From Mycobacterium lacus (GTDB lineage: Bacteria; Actinomycetota; Actinomycetes; Mycobacteriales; Mycobacteriaceae), in the NCBI RefSeq assembly GCF_010731535.1, contig NZ_AP022581.1:4349952-4413951 (forward strand): a stretch of 64,000 nt of DNA, given 5' to 3'. The position numbers were made by a program, and so were the translations under genes. This document shows, in pieces, positions 37,586 to 46,340 of the stretch. The first letter of the stretch is position 1. Every line of letters begins with the position of its first letter. The notes beneath the pieces were generated by a model. The model did not search any database and was not told the DNA's origin. It saw nothing but the letters and a program-made list of their open reading frames with translations.

Positions 37586-39277
37586 ATGACCACATCGTCG
37601 CGACTGACCGACGGCTTCCACCTTGTGGTGGACGCGCTCAGGGCCAACGAGATCGACACCATCTACGGGGTCGTCGGCATCCCGATCACCGATCTCGCCC
37701 GCACCGCGCAGGTGTCGGGAATCCGCTATATCGGCTTCCGTCAGGAAACCTCGGCCGGCTACGCGGCCGGCGTCGCCGGGTTCCTCACCCGCCGGCCCGG
37801 CGTGTGCCTGACGACATCGGGCCCCGGCTTCCTCAACGGCCTGCCGGCGCTGGCGAACGCCACCACGAACTGCTTTCCCATGATCCAGATTTCCGGATCG
37901 AGCCAGCGCCCGATCGTGGATCTGCACCGCGGTGATTACCAGGACCTCGACCAGCTCAACGCGTCGCGGCCGTTCGCGAAGGCCGCCTACCGGATCGGCC
38001 GAGTCGAAGACATCGGGCGTGGCGTTGCCCGCGCGATCCGCACCGCGATCTCCGGCCGGCCGGGCGGCGTCTACCTCGACATCCCCGGCGAGGTGCTGGG
38101 CCAGACCCTGGACAGCTCGATAGCTTCCGGCACCATATGGCGGGTCGTGGATCCGGCACCCCGCCAGCTGCCCGCACCCGAGGCCGTCGATCGCGCCTTG
38201 GATGTGCTCGCCCACGCGCGGCGACCGCTGATCGTGCTCGGCAAGGGCGCGGCATATGCGCAGGCCGACAACGCGATTCGGGAATTCGTCGAGAAGACGG
38301 GCATGCCTTTCCTGCCGATGTCGATGGCCAAGGGGCTACTGCCCGACTCGCATCCACAGTCGGCGGCCGCGGCCCGCTCCCTGGCAATGGCCCGGGCCGA
38401 CGCGGTCTTGCTGGTTGGCGCCCGGCTGAACTGGCTACTGGGCCACGGAGAGTCGCCACAATGGTCGGCCGACGTCAAGTTCATCCAGGTCGACATCGCG
38501 GCAGCGGAATTCGACAGCAATCAGCCGATCGTGGCGCCGCTGGCGGGTGACATCGGTTCGGTGATGGCGGCGCTGCTCGACGGCATGGCCGCCCGCCCGG
38601 TCGCCTCGCCCACCGCCTGGGCCGACGAACTCGCCGAGCGTAAGGCCCGCAACAACGCCAAGATGCGAGAGCGCCTGGCCGAGGATCCGCACCCAATGCG
38701 GTTCTACAACGCGCTGGGCGCCATTCGCGCTGTGCTGCAACGGAACCCGGATGTCTACGTGGTCAACGAGGGAGCCAACGCGCTGGACTTGGCGCGCAAC
38801 GTCATCGACATGGCGGTCCCGCGTCACCGGCTCGACACCGGAACCTGGGGGGTGATGGGCATCGGCATGGGCTACGCCATCGCCGCGGCCGTGGAAACCG
38901 GGCGGCCCGTCGTCGCGATCGAAGGTGACAGCGCATTTGGCTTCAGCGGCATGGAAATCGAGACCATCTGCCGCTACCGGCTGCCGGTGACCGTCGTCAT
39001 CCTCAACAACGGCGGTGTCTACCGCGGCGACGAGCAGGCGGCCGGAAACGATCCGGCACCGACCGTGCTGAACGCGCGAGCGCGCCATGAGCTGATCGCA
39101 GAGGCGTTCGGCGGCAAGGGATATCACGTCACGACGCCACCCGAGCTGGCGGCGGCGCTCACCGCGGCGCTCGCGTCTGGCGGGCCGTCGATCATCGACT
39201 GCGAACTGGACCCGTCCGCCGGGGTGGAAAGCGGACACCTAGCGAGCCTCAACCCCACCAGCGCGCCAAGGGGTTAG
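37586..39277 (+). CDS. oxcA: Oxalyl-CoA decarboxylase
   Basis: A 563-residue thiamine-diphosphate enzyme converting oxalyl-CoA to formyl-CoA and CO2. The activating Glu is in GFRQETSAGYAAG (about 50-62). The ThDP/Mg2+ motif starts IEGDSAFGFSGMEIE and ends VVILNNGGVYRG, with the GDS...NN spacing. The sequence agrees closely with Rv0118c, whose annotated protein is slightly longer at the N-terminus. ATG 37586 starts MTTSSRLTDGF. With divergent fadD7 it would make an oxalate degradation route. A TRIT-like hairpin separates it from convergent oxyS. Confidence 0.93.
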   Translation: MTTSSRLTDGFHLVVDALRANEIDTIYGVVGIPITDLARTAQVSGIRYIGFRQETSAGYAAGVAGFLTRRPGVCLTTSGPGFLNGLPALANATTNCFPMIQISGSSQRPIVDLHRGDYQDLDQLNASRPFAKAAYRIGRVEDIGRGVARAIRTAISGRPGGVYLDIPGEVLGQTLDSSIASGTIWRVVDPAPRQLPAPEAVDRALDVLAHARRPLIVLGKGAAYAQADNAIREFVEKTGMPFLPMSMAKGLLPDSHPQSAAAARSLAMARADAVLLVGARLNWLLGHGESPQWSADVKFIQVDIAAAEFDSNQPIVAPLAGDIGSVMAALLDGMAARPVASPTAWADELAERKARNNAKMRERLAEDPHPMRFYNALGAIRAVLQRNPDVYVVNEGANALDLARNVIDMAVPRHRLDTGTWGVMGIGMGYAIAAAVETGRPVVAIEGDSAFGFSGMEIETICRYRLPVTVVILNNGGVYRGDEQAAGNDPAPTVLNARARHELIAEAFGGKGYHVTTPPELAAALTAALASGGPSIIDCELDPSAGVESGHLASLNPTSAPRG

Positions 39278-39280
39278 CCC

Positions 39281-39340
39281 GCGAGCAGACGCAGAATCGC
39301 ACGGCGCGGACATCGCGCGTGCGATTCTGCGTCTGCTCGC
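39281..39340. terminator. Bidirectional TRIT-like hairpin, oxcA/oxyS
   Basis: Perfect 23-bp arms: 39281-39303 (beginning GCGAGCAGACGCAGAATC) and 39318-39340 (ending CTGCGTCTGCTCGC), with a 14-base loop. It fills the gap between convergent stops and shares the GCGAGCAGACGCA element with the hairpin split by the ISL3 insertion. Confidence 0.8.
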
Positions 39341-39343
39341 CGG

Positions 39344-40288
39344 TCAGCGCCGACGGGTGATTCCCAGCAGCCGAGCCTCGAAGAACTCGTCGAGCCCCGA
39401 CTGTTGCGCGCATGCGGCGAGAGCGCGGGCAACGGGCGATCCCGGTCCGGCCGAGTTGGTCGCCAGGGCGATCTGTGCTGTCAGGACCGGATCGACGAGC
39501 TGCACCGCGCGGATCTCACCGGCCATCGGCCCCGAGAGCGGCGCGGTCCACAGCCAGGTGTGCGGCACGATGCACGCCCACTCGCCCGCGGCAACCTGTG
39601 CGAATAGCGAAGCGACGGAATCGGTCTCGACCTGAGGGCGCACGGTGATGCCGTGCTTCGCGAAGGCTGCGTCAACGATCTGCCGGTCCCGCATGTCCGG
39701 TGTCAGCAACGCAAGTGGGAGCTGTGCGGCCTCCGGCCAGACCAGCGTCGAGGCACCCGGGGGCAGCATGTCCGCCGGCGCCAGCAACACATAGTGCTCC
39801 TCATAAAGCGGCACCAGGTCCACGTCGTGGGCGTCCTCGGGCGCGGGATGCACGATGACGGCGTCGAGTTCGAACTCGCGCAGCCGCCGGTACAGTTCGG
39901 TGGTCGCCAGCCGGGAACGGATCTGCACCTTGGCCAACGGATGTGCGGCACAGAAGGCCGACAGCAACAGTGACGCCGTCGTCGAGGCGGTGGGAACCGT
40001 GCCCAGCCGAAGCGTGCCGGTGATCCCGGACCGCACGGCGTCCACCTCGGCCTTGAACGCATCGTGCTCGGCCAGAATCCGTTTGGCCCACACCACCAAC
40101 CGCTCGCCCTCGGGGGTGAGGCCCTCGAAGCTGTGCCCGCGGTTGATCAGGGTGACGTTCAGTTCGCGTTCGAGCTTGGCGATCGCGGCCGAAAGCGCGG
40201 GCTGCGACACGTGGCACTGCTCGGCGGCCCGGGCGAAGTGGCGCTCTCGGGCGACCGCGACAAAGTACTCCAGTTGACGGAAGAGCAC
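39344..40288 (-). CDS. oxyS: LysR-type regulator OxyS
   Basis: A 314-residue LysR-type transcription factor. The winged helix-turn-helix is at 1-60 (LEYFVAVARERHFARAAEQC and SQPALSAAIAKLERELN). A periplasmic-binding-like effector domain follows (about 88-295). AGGAGG five bases upstream supports the GTG at 40288 (VLFRQLEYF), equal in length to the recalled Rv0117, over the GTG six bases earlier. OxyS is reported to respond to oxidative stress. Here its position beside oxcA/fadD7 and their T-N11-A palindrome suggests it also controls oxalate metabolism. Confidence 0.9.
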   Translation of the reverse strand: MLFRQLEYFVAVARERHFARAAEQCHVSQPALSAAIAKLERELNVTLINRGHSFEGLTPEGERLVVWAKRILAEHDAFKAEVDAVRSGITGTLRLGTVPTASTTASLLLSAFCAAHPLAKVQIRSRLATTELYRRLREFELDAVIVHPAPEDAHDVDLVPLYEEHYVLLAPADMLPPGASTLVWPEAAQLPLALLTPDMRDRQIVDAAFAKHGITVRPQVETDSVASLFAQVAAGEWACIVPHTWLWTAPLSGPMAGEIRAVQLVDPVLTAQIALATNSAGPGSPVARALAACAQQSGLDEFFEARLLGITRRR

Positions 40289-40452
40289 CCGCACCTCCTC
40301 GGCACTCGGGCACCGGTCTCGCTGAGACTACCGCTACTCGACCGCCACGACGGCCAACCGGGCTACCGGGACGATGTTTGCTACGACGGGTAGTGGGTAG
40401 ACAGCCAGTAGAATACCGTGTGTTGATCGCACCATCTCGAAGGGTGGACGCC

Positions 40453-41208
40453 ATGCATCGAGCGGTTAGTTATCTGTTTGTTATGACTGCGATCACGGTC
40501 ATGGCGATCGCGGGCGCGGGCCGCCCCAGTATGGCCGCGGTCCCGGTTCCCCGCCCGATTCCCGGCGTTGCTTCGATCCTGCCGGCTAACGGCGCGACGG
40601 TCGGCGTGGCGCACCCGGTGGTGGTGACTTTCACCGCGCCGGTCACCGACCGCCGCGCCGCGCAGCGGGTCATCCACGTCACCTCGCCGGCGGGCATTCC
40701 CGGGCACTTCGAATGGGTGGATGACAATGTCGTGCAGTGGGTTCCGGACCGCTATTGGCCCGCCCACACCCACGTGTCGGTGGGAGTGCAGGAACTGACG
40801 GACGGCTTCGAGACGGGCGACGCGCTGCTCGGTGTCGCCAACATCTCCGCGCACACCTTCACCGTCAGCCGCAACGGCGAGGTGCTCCGCACGATGCCGG
40901 CGTCGATGGGCAAGCCCAGCCGCCCGACGCCGGTCGGTAACTTCACCGCGTTGTCGAAGGAGCGCACCGTCGTGATGGACTCGCGGACCATCGGCATCCC
41001 GCTGAGCTCCCCGGACGGGTATCTGATCACGGCGTCGTACGCGGTCCGCGTCACCGGGAGCGGCGTGTACGTGCACTCGGCCCCCTGGTCGGTGAACTCG
41101 CAGGGCTACGCCAACGTCAGCCACGGATGCATCAACCTGAGCCCGGACAACGCCGCGTGGTACTTCAACATGGTCAGCGTCGGCGATCCCATCCAGGTGG
41201 TCGCATAG
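40453..41208 (+). CDS. ldtA: L,D-transpeptidase LdtA (LdtMt1-like)
   Basis: A 251-residue enzyme making 3-3 cross-links between meso-diaminopimelate residues of peptidoglycan. An N-terminal signal peptide or anchor (about 1-27) is followed by an Ig-like domain (about 40-120) and a YkuD catalytic domain with GVYVHSAPW and the active-site SHGCINLSPDNA cysteine. The length equals recalled Rv0116c. The ATG at 40453 starts MHRAVSYLFVM; an in-frame extension to 40378 exists, but the M followed by a hydrophobic segment is the usual start. It acts in the periplasm and resists penicillins but not carbapenems, by family. Confidence 0.92.
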   Translation: MHRAVSYLFVMTAITVMAIAGAGRPSMAAVPVPRPIPGVASILPANGATVGVAHPVVVTFTAPVTDRRAAQRVIHVTSPAGIPGHFEWVDDNVVQWVPDRYWPAHTHVSVGVQELTDGFETGDALLGVANISAHTFTVSRNGEVLRTMPASMGKPSRPTPVGNFTALSKERTVVMDSRTIGIPLSSPDGYLITASYAVRVTGSGVYVHSAPWSVNSQGYANVSHGCINLSPDNAAWYFNMVSVGDPIQVVA

Positions 41209-41301
41209 CCGCCGTGGCTCGAAACCGTCACGCTGCCACACTATTTGGGTGGTTTCCCGCTGCCGACGCGCGCACACACACATCGCAAGCGTGCGGTAAA
41301 A

Positions 41302-41778
41302 CTACGTTGGACACGCAGCGGCAGAAGGCCGTTCAGACTTTTCGGACGCTCTAGCGTTTCGCCTCGTTTCGGCGAGCAGCACACGGCTATAAGCGAAATT
41401 GCTGGCGATGCCAACGATCAGACTCGGTGCGATTGTTATTGCGATATCCGATGTGCCCGCCACCACGTGGCCTAGAACCAGCCAGGATGCCGTCAACGTG
41501 GAATTCCCCAAGGCGGCTAACCAGAAGCCGTGTACGGGATTTGACGGCCATCGAAATAGTCGTTCGAGCACCATCGCCAGCACCAGAGTCGCGGTCAGGC
41601 TCAGCGCCGCTTGCGTCAGGCCGGCGTGTAGCGCGACGTCGAGGCCGGAACGGAAGTGGGCGAATGCGGCCCAACAACCGTAGGACACGCCCGCGGACAG
41701 TGCGAGCAATACTGGCCGAGCATGGGCTCGCACCCGCCGACAATTGGCGAGGGTACGTGTAGGAGTCATGGCGCGCAT
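41302..41778 (-). CDS. Small four-helix membrane protein, unknown
   Basis: A 158-residue protein with hydrophobic segments at about 22-42, 50-70, 84-104 and 112-132 and a basic, polar C-terminus (TRRNARASEKSERPS). No catalytic motif is recognised. Segments such as LTASWLVLGHVVAG and GIASNFAYSRVLL suggest a small carrier or scaffold. It is convergent with ldtA and divergent from the biosynthetic operon that follows, with about 298 bp between starts, so it could be a cluster-associated membrane protein. The first ATG (41778) is used; the ATG at 41769 is equally possible. Confidence 0.6.
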   Translation of the reverse strand: MRAMTPTRTLANCRRVRAHARPVLLALSAGVSYGCWAAFAHFRSGLDVALHAGLTQAALSLTATLVLAMVLERLFRWPSNPVHGFWLAALGNSTLTASWLVLGHVVAGTSDIAITIAPSLIVGIASNFAYSRVLLAETRRNARASEKSERPSAAACPT

Positions 41779-42076
41779 TGCCGCACCCTACCTTGAACCT
41801 TCGTCAAATTCGATGCCCGCGTAGTAGTAAATTTGGCCTATCCCACCAGGGACGATAGCGGGAGGACAGCTAGGTCCACCAATCAGGGGACAACATTCCC
41901 GTGCGGGCGGGGGACAGACGCCATCGGCGCGCGCTATCTACTATTCACAAGCCTGCGAAATTGTCGATCGCATGTGTCTAAATCGCGCGGTATTGGGATA
42001 TTTGTGAAGCCCGGTGTCTTCACCGGATCGGGAAAGGCTCCTGGGGCGCGAGGTGATAAGAAGAATTGAGGAATCG
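41779..42076. other. 298-bp divergent upstream region of the biosynthetic operon
   Basis: AT-richer than its surroundings and without a convincing gene. It must hold the promoter of the eight-gene operon. I looked for a SAM riboswitch and an IdeR-type iron box and saw neither. A loose inverted repeat TTCACAA (41944-41950) / TTGTGAA (42002-42008) is present. The DUF3419 ribosome site TTGAGGAA lies near 42066. Confidence 0.45.
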
Positions 42077-43192
42077 ATGATTTCTGAGGACGCACCGCCA
42101 CGGCTGGAATGGGTGACACGGGCGCGCCGCTTGCCGGTGGCATTCGCTCAGGTCCGTGAGGACGCGTTGCAGGACGTGTGGCTTGCGTCGCGGCAGCACC
42201 GGACGCGAGGCGAGGCGTTGCGGATCGCGTTGACGGCCTCCGGTGGGTGCACCGCCGCCACACTGGCGGCCTCTCCGGGCGTGGGTTTGCTGCATCTGGT
42301 CGACGCCAACCCCGCGCAACTGGCGTTGGCCCGGCTCAAGCTGTACCTGCTGGAGACGGCCAGCAGCCCAGAACGGATGCGGTTGCTCGGACACACGCCG
42401 ATGCCGGCGGCCCAGCGTCACACCGCACTGGAGTCGGTGTTCGCCGCGTTGAACCTGGAGCCCGATGCCTTGGGTCCGGTGCAAGAGGTTGCCACGCAGG
42501 GCCCGGATTTCTGCGGCCGGTACGAGTGGCTGTTCGCCGCGTTGCGGCACGAGCTCGCGGAGTGGCGCGACGAATTGGATGGCGTTCTGGCGCTGCGCAA
42601 TCCGGTCGAGCAGTCGCGGCTGGTTGCTCCCGATACGGCCCTCGGTGAGGCGTTGGACCGCGCCTACGATGCGGCGTTCGACCTGGACATCCTGGTGGAG
42701 TTATTCGGTGAGGGGGCGACGGCCAACCGTGTCGAGCCGTTCGCCCGGCACTTCGCCCGCCGGACCCGGCATCTTCTGGCAACCCAGCCCGCGGCAGACA
42801 ATCCCTACCTGTGGCAGCTGCTGGCCGGGCGCTACCCGAGCGTCACGGTGCCGTGGCTTGCCCAGGAGTCGCCAGTACTGCGGTTGCCAGAGGTCACCTT
42901 CGCGCAAGACACCATGGATGAGGCACTCGCAGCGGTTCCGCCCGGCGGGTTCGACATCGTTCATCTGTCGAACATCCTCGATTGGCTCTCTCCCGCACAG
43001 GCTCGGGTGACGTTGGAGCGCGCCTGGCAGGCCCTGCGGCCGGGCGGCATTGTGGTTGTGCGCCAGCTGAACTCGACGTTGGATGTGCGCGGCTGCGGCC
43101 CGGAGTTCCGATGGGACCCGGTGGCCGAAGAGCTGCACGACCGGGACCGCAGCTTCTTTTACCGGGCTTTGCACGTCGGTGCGCGGCCCTGA
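42077..43192 (+). CDS. DUF3419/BtaA-like SAM 3-amino-3-carboxypropyl transferase
   Basis: A 371-residue protein with a SAM-binding Rossmann-like part: SGGCTAATLAA (about 60-70) and HLVDANPAQLALARLKL (about 80-96) fit motifs I and II of the DUF3419 family, and the C-terminal SNILDWLSPAQA and LRPGGIVVVRQLN match BtaA-type ends. BtaA moves the aminocarboxypropyl group of SAM to diacylglycerol and releases methylthioadenosine. The acceptor here is unknown: a lipid, an amine or the group itself. ATG 42077 has TTGAGGAA upstream; the frame extends to 42014. First gene of the operon; no BtaB methyltransferase is nearby. The Mtn genes downstream support MTA release. Confidence 0.72.
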   Translation: MISEDAPPRLEWVTRARRLPVAFAQVREDALQDVWLASRQHRTRGEALRIALTASGGCTAATLAASPGVGLLHLVDANPAQLALARLKLYLLETASSPERMRLLGHTPMPAAQRHTALESVFAALNLEPDALGPVQEVATQGPDFCGRYEWLFAALRHELAEWRDELDGVLALRNPVEQSRLVAPDTALGEALDRAYDAAFDLDILVELFGEGATANRVEPFARHFARRTRHLLATQPAADNPYLWQLLAGRYPSVTVPWLAQESPVLRLPEVTFAQDTMDEALAAVPPGGFDIVHLSNILDWLSPAQARVTLERAWQALRPGGIVVVRQLNSTLDVRGCGPEFRWDPVAEELHDRDRSFFYRALHVGARP

Positions 43193-43242
43193 CCGTGCTC
43201 GAACCAGATTTCTCCCTGAACACCCACCCCGATTGGAGAACT

Positions 43243-43944
43243 ATGCCCACGACCGAATATCTCACCCAGGCCCCGCGCGTAACGGAGCGGGCCGAGCAGA
43301 TTCTTACCGGTGTAGGAATCGCGGCTAACCCATATCTGACCACACTGGTCGACGGCAGCATGACGTTGGACCATTTCCGCGTCAGCCAGGAGCAGTTCGG
43401 TTTCGCCGTCACCTACTTCGCCCGGCCGATGGCCGCGCTGATCTCCCGGATGGAATTACCCGGCCAGCGGCTCGGCATTTTGAGCAACATCCTTGAGGAG
43501 CACGGCGATTTCAAGCCGCACGCCTTCCACCACGCGACGTTCCGGCAGTTCCTGGCCAGCATCGGCAGCGACGATGCCGAGCGCCTGGATGCCCTGGTCC
43601 CATCCCCTCAGGTTCACGCGTTCAACAGCGTCCTGACCTCCGTGTGCACGATGGAGGATCTGGCGGTGGGGACCAGTTGCCTGGGCATCATCGAACATGC
43701 CTTCGCCGGGATCTCGGCCACGATCGGCTCGGCCGTCGTGGAGCGCGGCTGGGTCGCCGAGGACGATCTGGTGCACTACGCACTTCATGCGGAGATCGAC
43801 GAGCAGCACGCCGAGGACTTTTTCGTCCTCGTCGAACCCAGCTATGACGACCCCGGCACCCGCGCCGCTGTCGACCGCGGCCTGCGGCTGGGCGCATACG
43901 TCTTCAACCGCCTCTACACCGACCTGTACACCCTCGACGGCTGA
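43243..43944 (+). CDS. Haem-oxygenase-like diiron oxidase/oxygenase (HDO, TenA/PqqC-like)
   Basis: A 233-residue all-helical protein. The metal-ligand pattern of the HDO superfamily is complete: E86-x6-H93, E151 in GIIEHAF, and H182-x3-D186-x2-H189 in HAEIDEQH. Known members such as UndA, BesC, SznF and CADD use two irons and O2 for C-C cleavage, N-oxygenation or decarboxylation of amino or fatty acids. Here the substrate may be the aminocarboxypropyl-containing intermediate made by the upstream enzyme. ATG 43243 has TTGGAGAA upstream; the open frame before it overlaps the previous gene. The gap to the next gene is 6 bp. Confidence 0.75.
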   Translation: MPTTEYLTQAPRVTERAEQILTGVGIAANPYLTTLVDGSMTLDHFRVSQEQFGFAVTYFARPMAALISRMELPGQRLGILSNILEEHGDFKPHAFHHATFRQFLASIGSDDAERLDALVPSPQVHAFNSVLTSVCTMEDLAVGTSCLGIIEHAFAGISATIGSAVVERGWVAEDDLVHYALHAEIDEQHAEDFFVLVEPSYDDPGTRAAVDRGLRLGAYVFNRLYTDLYTLDG

Positions 43945-43950
43945 GCAGCT

Positions 43951-44916
43951 GTGACCGTCGTTCACAGGCTTCAGGGTCCGCCGCCGCCCGACTTGGCCCG
44001 GGCGCTGGAGATCTTCGAGGAGCAGTTCAGCTACCCGCTGGGTCCGGGTCGCACCTTCCGAATCTCGCATGGCGCCGACTACACACGGTTCTTCAGCGCG
44101 ATGGGCGAGGAGGCCATGGTGTTCGTGGCCGAGCGCGACGGCCGGGTGATGGGCACCGTGGCAATCGCCCTGCGACCGCTGCGGACCCCCGACGGGCACC
44201 TGAAGCGCTCCGCGTATGTCGGGGACTTGAAGATCCTGCCGGCCGAGCAGGGCGGGCGAACCATTCTGCGGCTCGGCGTGGCCGTTCTCAGAGAAGCAAA
44301 GAAGCACAGCGAAGCCGAGGGGGCTTTCTGCGTGGTGATGGATGGCACCGCCCAGACACCGACGGCCTACTCCGGCCGGCTCGGCATGCCTGCGTTCCAT
44401 GAGCTCGCCCGCATCACCGTATTGCGCATCCCCACCTGCCAGCCCTCCCACGCCACCGCAGAACACACCGCCCACCCGGTATCCCCAGCGGCTGCCGCGG
44501 AGTCCTACCGGCGATGGACACAAGGCCACTACGCCGTGCCCGCCGGCGACGCGACGCGGCGTTCCGAGCTAACCCCGACCGCACTCATGCTGCCGGACGG
44601 CTCGGCGTGCGGCCTGCTGGAAGACACCCGCAACGCCAAACGCCTCCTCACCGACAACGGTGAGCTGCGAAGCGCGCACCTGTCAGACTTCGCCTACCGC
44701 GCCCCCGAGCGCGGGGCAGCGCTCATACGGACTGCGCTGCCAGTGGCGGCCAACCACGGCAACCCGGCCTTGTTCGTCGCCGTCCCGGCAGCCGACACCG
44801 ACGCGTTCCTTGCCCATCTGGGCATCGCGGAAACGGTGGTGGCCCCCGCGACGATCTATGGGTGTTCAAGCCTGGCCGCGGGGGCGCGATGGAGCGTCAA
44901 CACCGCGGAGATCTGA
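43951..44916 (+). CDS. GNAT-family acyltransferase with C-terminal extension
   Basis: This 321-residue protein has an N-terminal GNAT domain (about 1-165): VFVAERDGRVMGTVAIALR, YVGDLKILPAEQGGRTILRLG (acetyl-CoA-binding turn) and TAYSGRLGMPAF. The C-terminal half (about 190-321) lacks clear acetyl-CoA motifs and may be a degenerate second GNAT domain, giving a pseudo-tandem protein. It could acylate an amine of the pathway product. It starts with GTG 6 bp after the HDO gene and ends 33 bp before the P450, inside the operon. The acyl donor and acceptor are unknown. Confidence 0.72.
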   Translation: MTVVHRLQGPPPPDLARALEIFEEQFSYPLGPGRTFRISHGADYTRFFSAMGEEAMVFVAERDGRVMGTVAIALRPLRTPDGHLKRSAYVGDLKILPAEQGGRTILRLGVAVLREAKKHSEAEGAFCVVMDGTAQTPTAYSGRLGMPAFHELARITVLRIPTCQPSHATAEHTAHPVSPAAAAESYRRWTQGHYAVPAGDATRRSELTPTALMLPDGSACGLLEDTRNAKRLLTDNGELRSAHLSDFAYRAPERGAALIRTALPVAANHGNPALFVAVPAADTDAFLAHLGIAETVVAPATIYGCSSLAAGARWSVNTAEI

Positions 44917-44949
44917 GGGCCTCCACGCCAACCACGAAAGGACATTGCG

Positions 44950-46329
44950 ATGGCGGAAGCCACAACTGATGCGATTCGGTTGCCCGCGGGTCCGAAAGTG
45001 CCGCGTCTGATTCAGGCGTTGGCATACGTTTTCGCGATGGAGCGCGCCCGGTCGTGGTTGACCAAGCGGTATGGATCCGGATACTGCCTCAACCTACCGG
45101 TTTACGGTCCTTCGCTTGTCGTCAGCGACCCGTCGCTGATGAGGGAACTCTTCACATCCGGCAGCGATCTCGTCCGCCGGCCAACGACCCTTGGCCGGAT
45201 GCTGGGGCCGGGCTCGACCTTCAGCATGAATGGCGCCAAGCATCGTGAGCGTCGCAAACTGCTGGTACCGCCGTTTCACGGCAAACGCATGGAGACATAC
45301 TCGACGATCGTCGAGGAAGAGTTCCTGCGCGAGGTCCAAACATGGCCCGAGGGAATCGAATTCGAGACCCTGCCATCAATGACATCGATTACGGGCAACG
45401 TCATCTTGCGCGCGGTCTTCGGCGCGCACGGCGCCATTTTCGATGAGCTCCGTCACTTGGCGCCGCGGACGATTCTTCTCGCTAGTCGCATGACCGTCGC
45501 TCCGGGATGGTTGCGGCGCGACCTTGGCCCCTGGAGTCCATGGGCCAAAGTGCAATCGGCTCGCCGGCGTTACGACGAGCTGGTCGCCCAGCTGATCGCT
45601 GAGGCTCGCGCGGATTCCAACCTCGAGGAACGAACTGACGTGCTGGCGTTGATGCTGCGGGCTCGTTACGACGACGGTTCACCAATCAGTGACGCTGATA
45701 TCAGCGACGAATTGCTGTCGCTGCTGGTGGCCGGACACGAAACGATTGCCACCACCCTGGCGTGGGTTGTCGAACGGTTGCGCCGGCACCCTGATGTCCT
45801 GGCGCAACTTGTCCACGAGGTGGACAACGGCGAAACGGCGCTGGCGCAGGCGACGATCTGGGAGGTGCAACGTTGCAGGCCGGTATTGAATCTCATCGGT
45901 CGACGCGTGGAAACACAGATGCGCCTGGGCCCGTGGGTGCTCCCGAAGGGGCATCACGTTGTCGGCGATATTTGGACCGCCCACCATGCGTCGAGCAGCT
46001 ACGAGGATCCAGAACGGTTCGACCCCAGCCGCTTCGCGGATGGACCACCAGACAGTTACACATGGGTGACCTACGGCGGAGGCGTGCATCGTTGCATCGG
46101 CGCCGCGTTCGCAAACATGGAGATGACCATCGTTCTGCGGATGCTGCTGCGCCAGTTCGAGCTGGCTCCGTCTTCTGCTCCAGGCGAGCCGGTCCATTTT
46201 CGAGGTGTCACCAACGCGCCGGCTCATGGCGGGCGCGCCGTGGTGCACCGCCGGTCGGCCAACTCCCGCAATGGATATGCGTCCAAGGATGCGACGCTCG
46301 AGCTCGACCACGCCCGCAGCTGGGGCTAG
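44950..46329 (+). CDS. Cytochrome P450 (CYP135/138-like)
   Basis: A 459-residue soluble P450. I-helix AGHETIATT (261-269), ExxR E305-R308 and haem loop YGGGVHRCIGAAFA with axial C382; the loop has Tyr where Phe is usual. The sequence is most like the CYP135/CYP138 group of mycobacteria. It probably hydroxylates a product intermediate and needs a ferredoxin not encoded here. GAAAGGA precedes the ATG. The last ~25 residues (after AHGGRAVVHRR) extend past the usual end and look non-conserved. Third positions appear less GC-rich than in neighbours. It ends 11 bp before the MtnAB gene. Confidence 0.85.
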   Translation: MAEATTDAIRLPAGPKVPRLIQALAYVFAMERARSWLTKRYGSGYCLNLPVYGPSLVVSDPSLMRELFTSGSDLVRRPTTLGRMLGPGSTFSMNGAKHRERRKLLVPPFHGKRMETYSTIVEEEFLREVQTWPEGIEFETLPSMTSITGNVILRAVFGAHGAIFDELRHLAPRTILLASRMTVAPGWLRRDLGPWSPWAKVQSARRRYDELVAQLIAEARADSNLEERTDVLALMLRARYDDGSPISDADISDELLSLLVAGHETIATTLAWVVERLRRHPDVLAQLVHEVDNGETALAQATIWEVQRCRPVLNLIGRRVETQMRLGPWVLPKGHHVVGDIWTAHHASSSYEDPERFDPSRFADGPPDSYTWVTYGGGVHRCIGAAFANMEMTIVLRMLLRQFELAPSSAPGEPVHFRGVTNAPAHGGRAVVHRRSANSRNGYASKDATLELDHARSWG

Positions 46330-46340
46330 GGAGGTGTCAC

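Noticed and set aside
35747..38215. 822-codon frame containing fadD7
   Set aside because: The part above 37324 is antisense to the oxcA 5' end; GTG 37324 with GGAAGGAG is the start.
41944..42008. TTCACAA/TTGTGAA inverted repeat upstream of the DUF3419 operon
   Set aside because: Only 7-bp arms 51 bases apart; too weak to call an operator.
41779..42076. SAM riboswitch or IdeR/Zur box upstream of the operon
   Set aside because: Looked for because the operon uses SAM and has siderophore-like genes; no conserved blocks or TTAGGTTAGG-like palindrome could be read.
44950..46329. Assignment of the P450 as cyp138
   Set aside because: Similarity to the CYP135/138 group is visible, but operon context differs from Rv0136 and subfamily cannot be decided by eye.
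45873..46340. N-terminal extension of the MtnAB frame
   Set aside because: It overlaps the P450 coding region, is arginine-rich and lacks MtnA homology; AGGGAGG before the ATG at 46341 sets the start.
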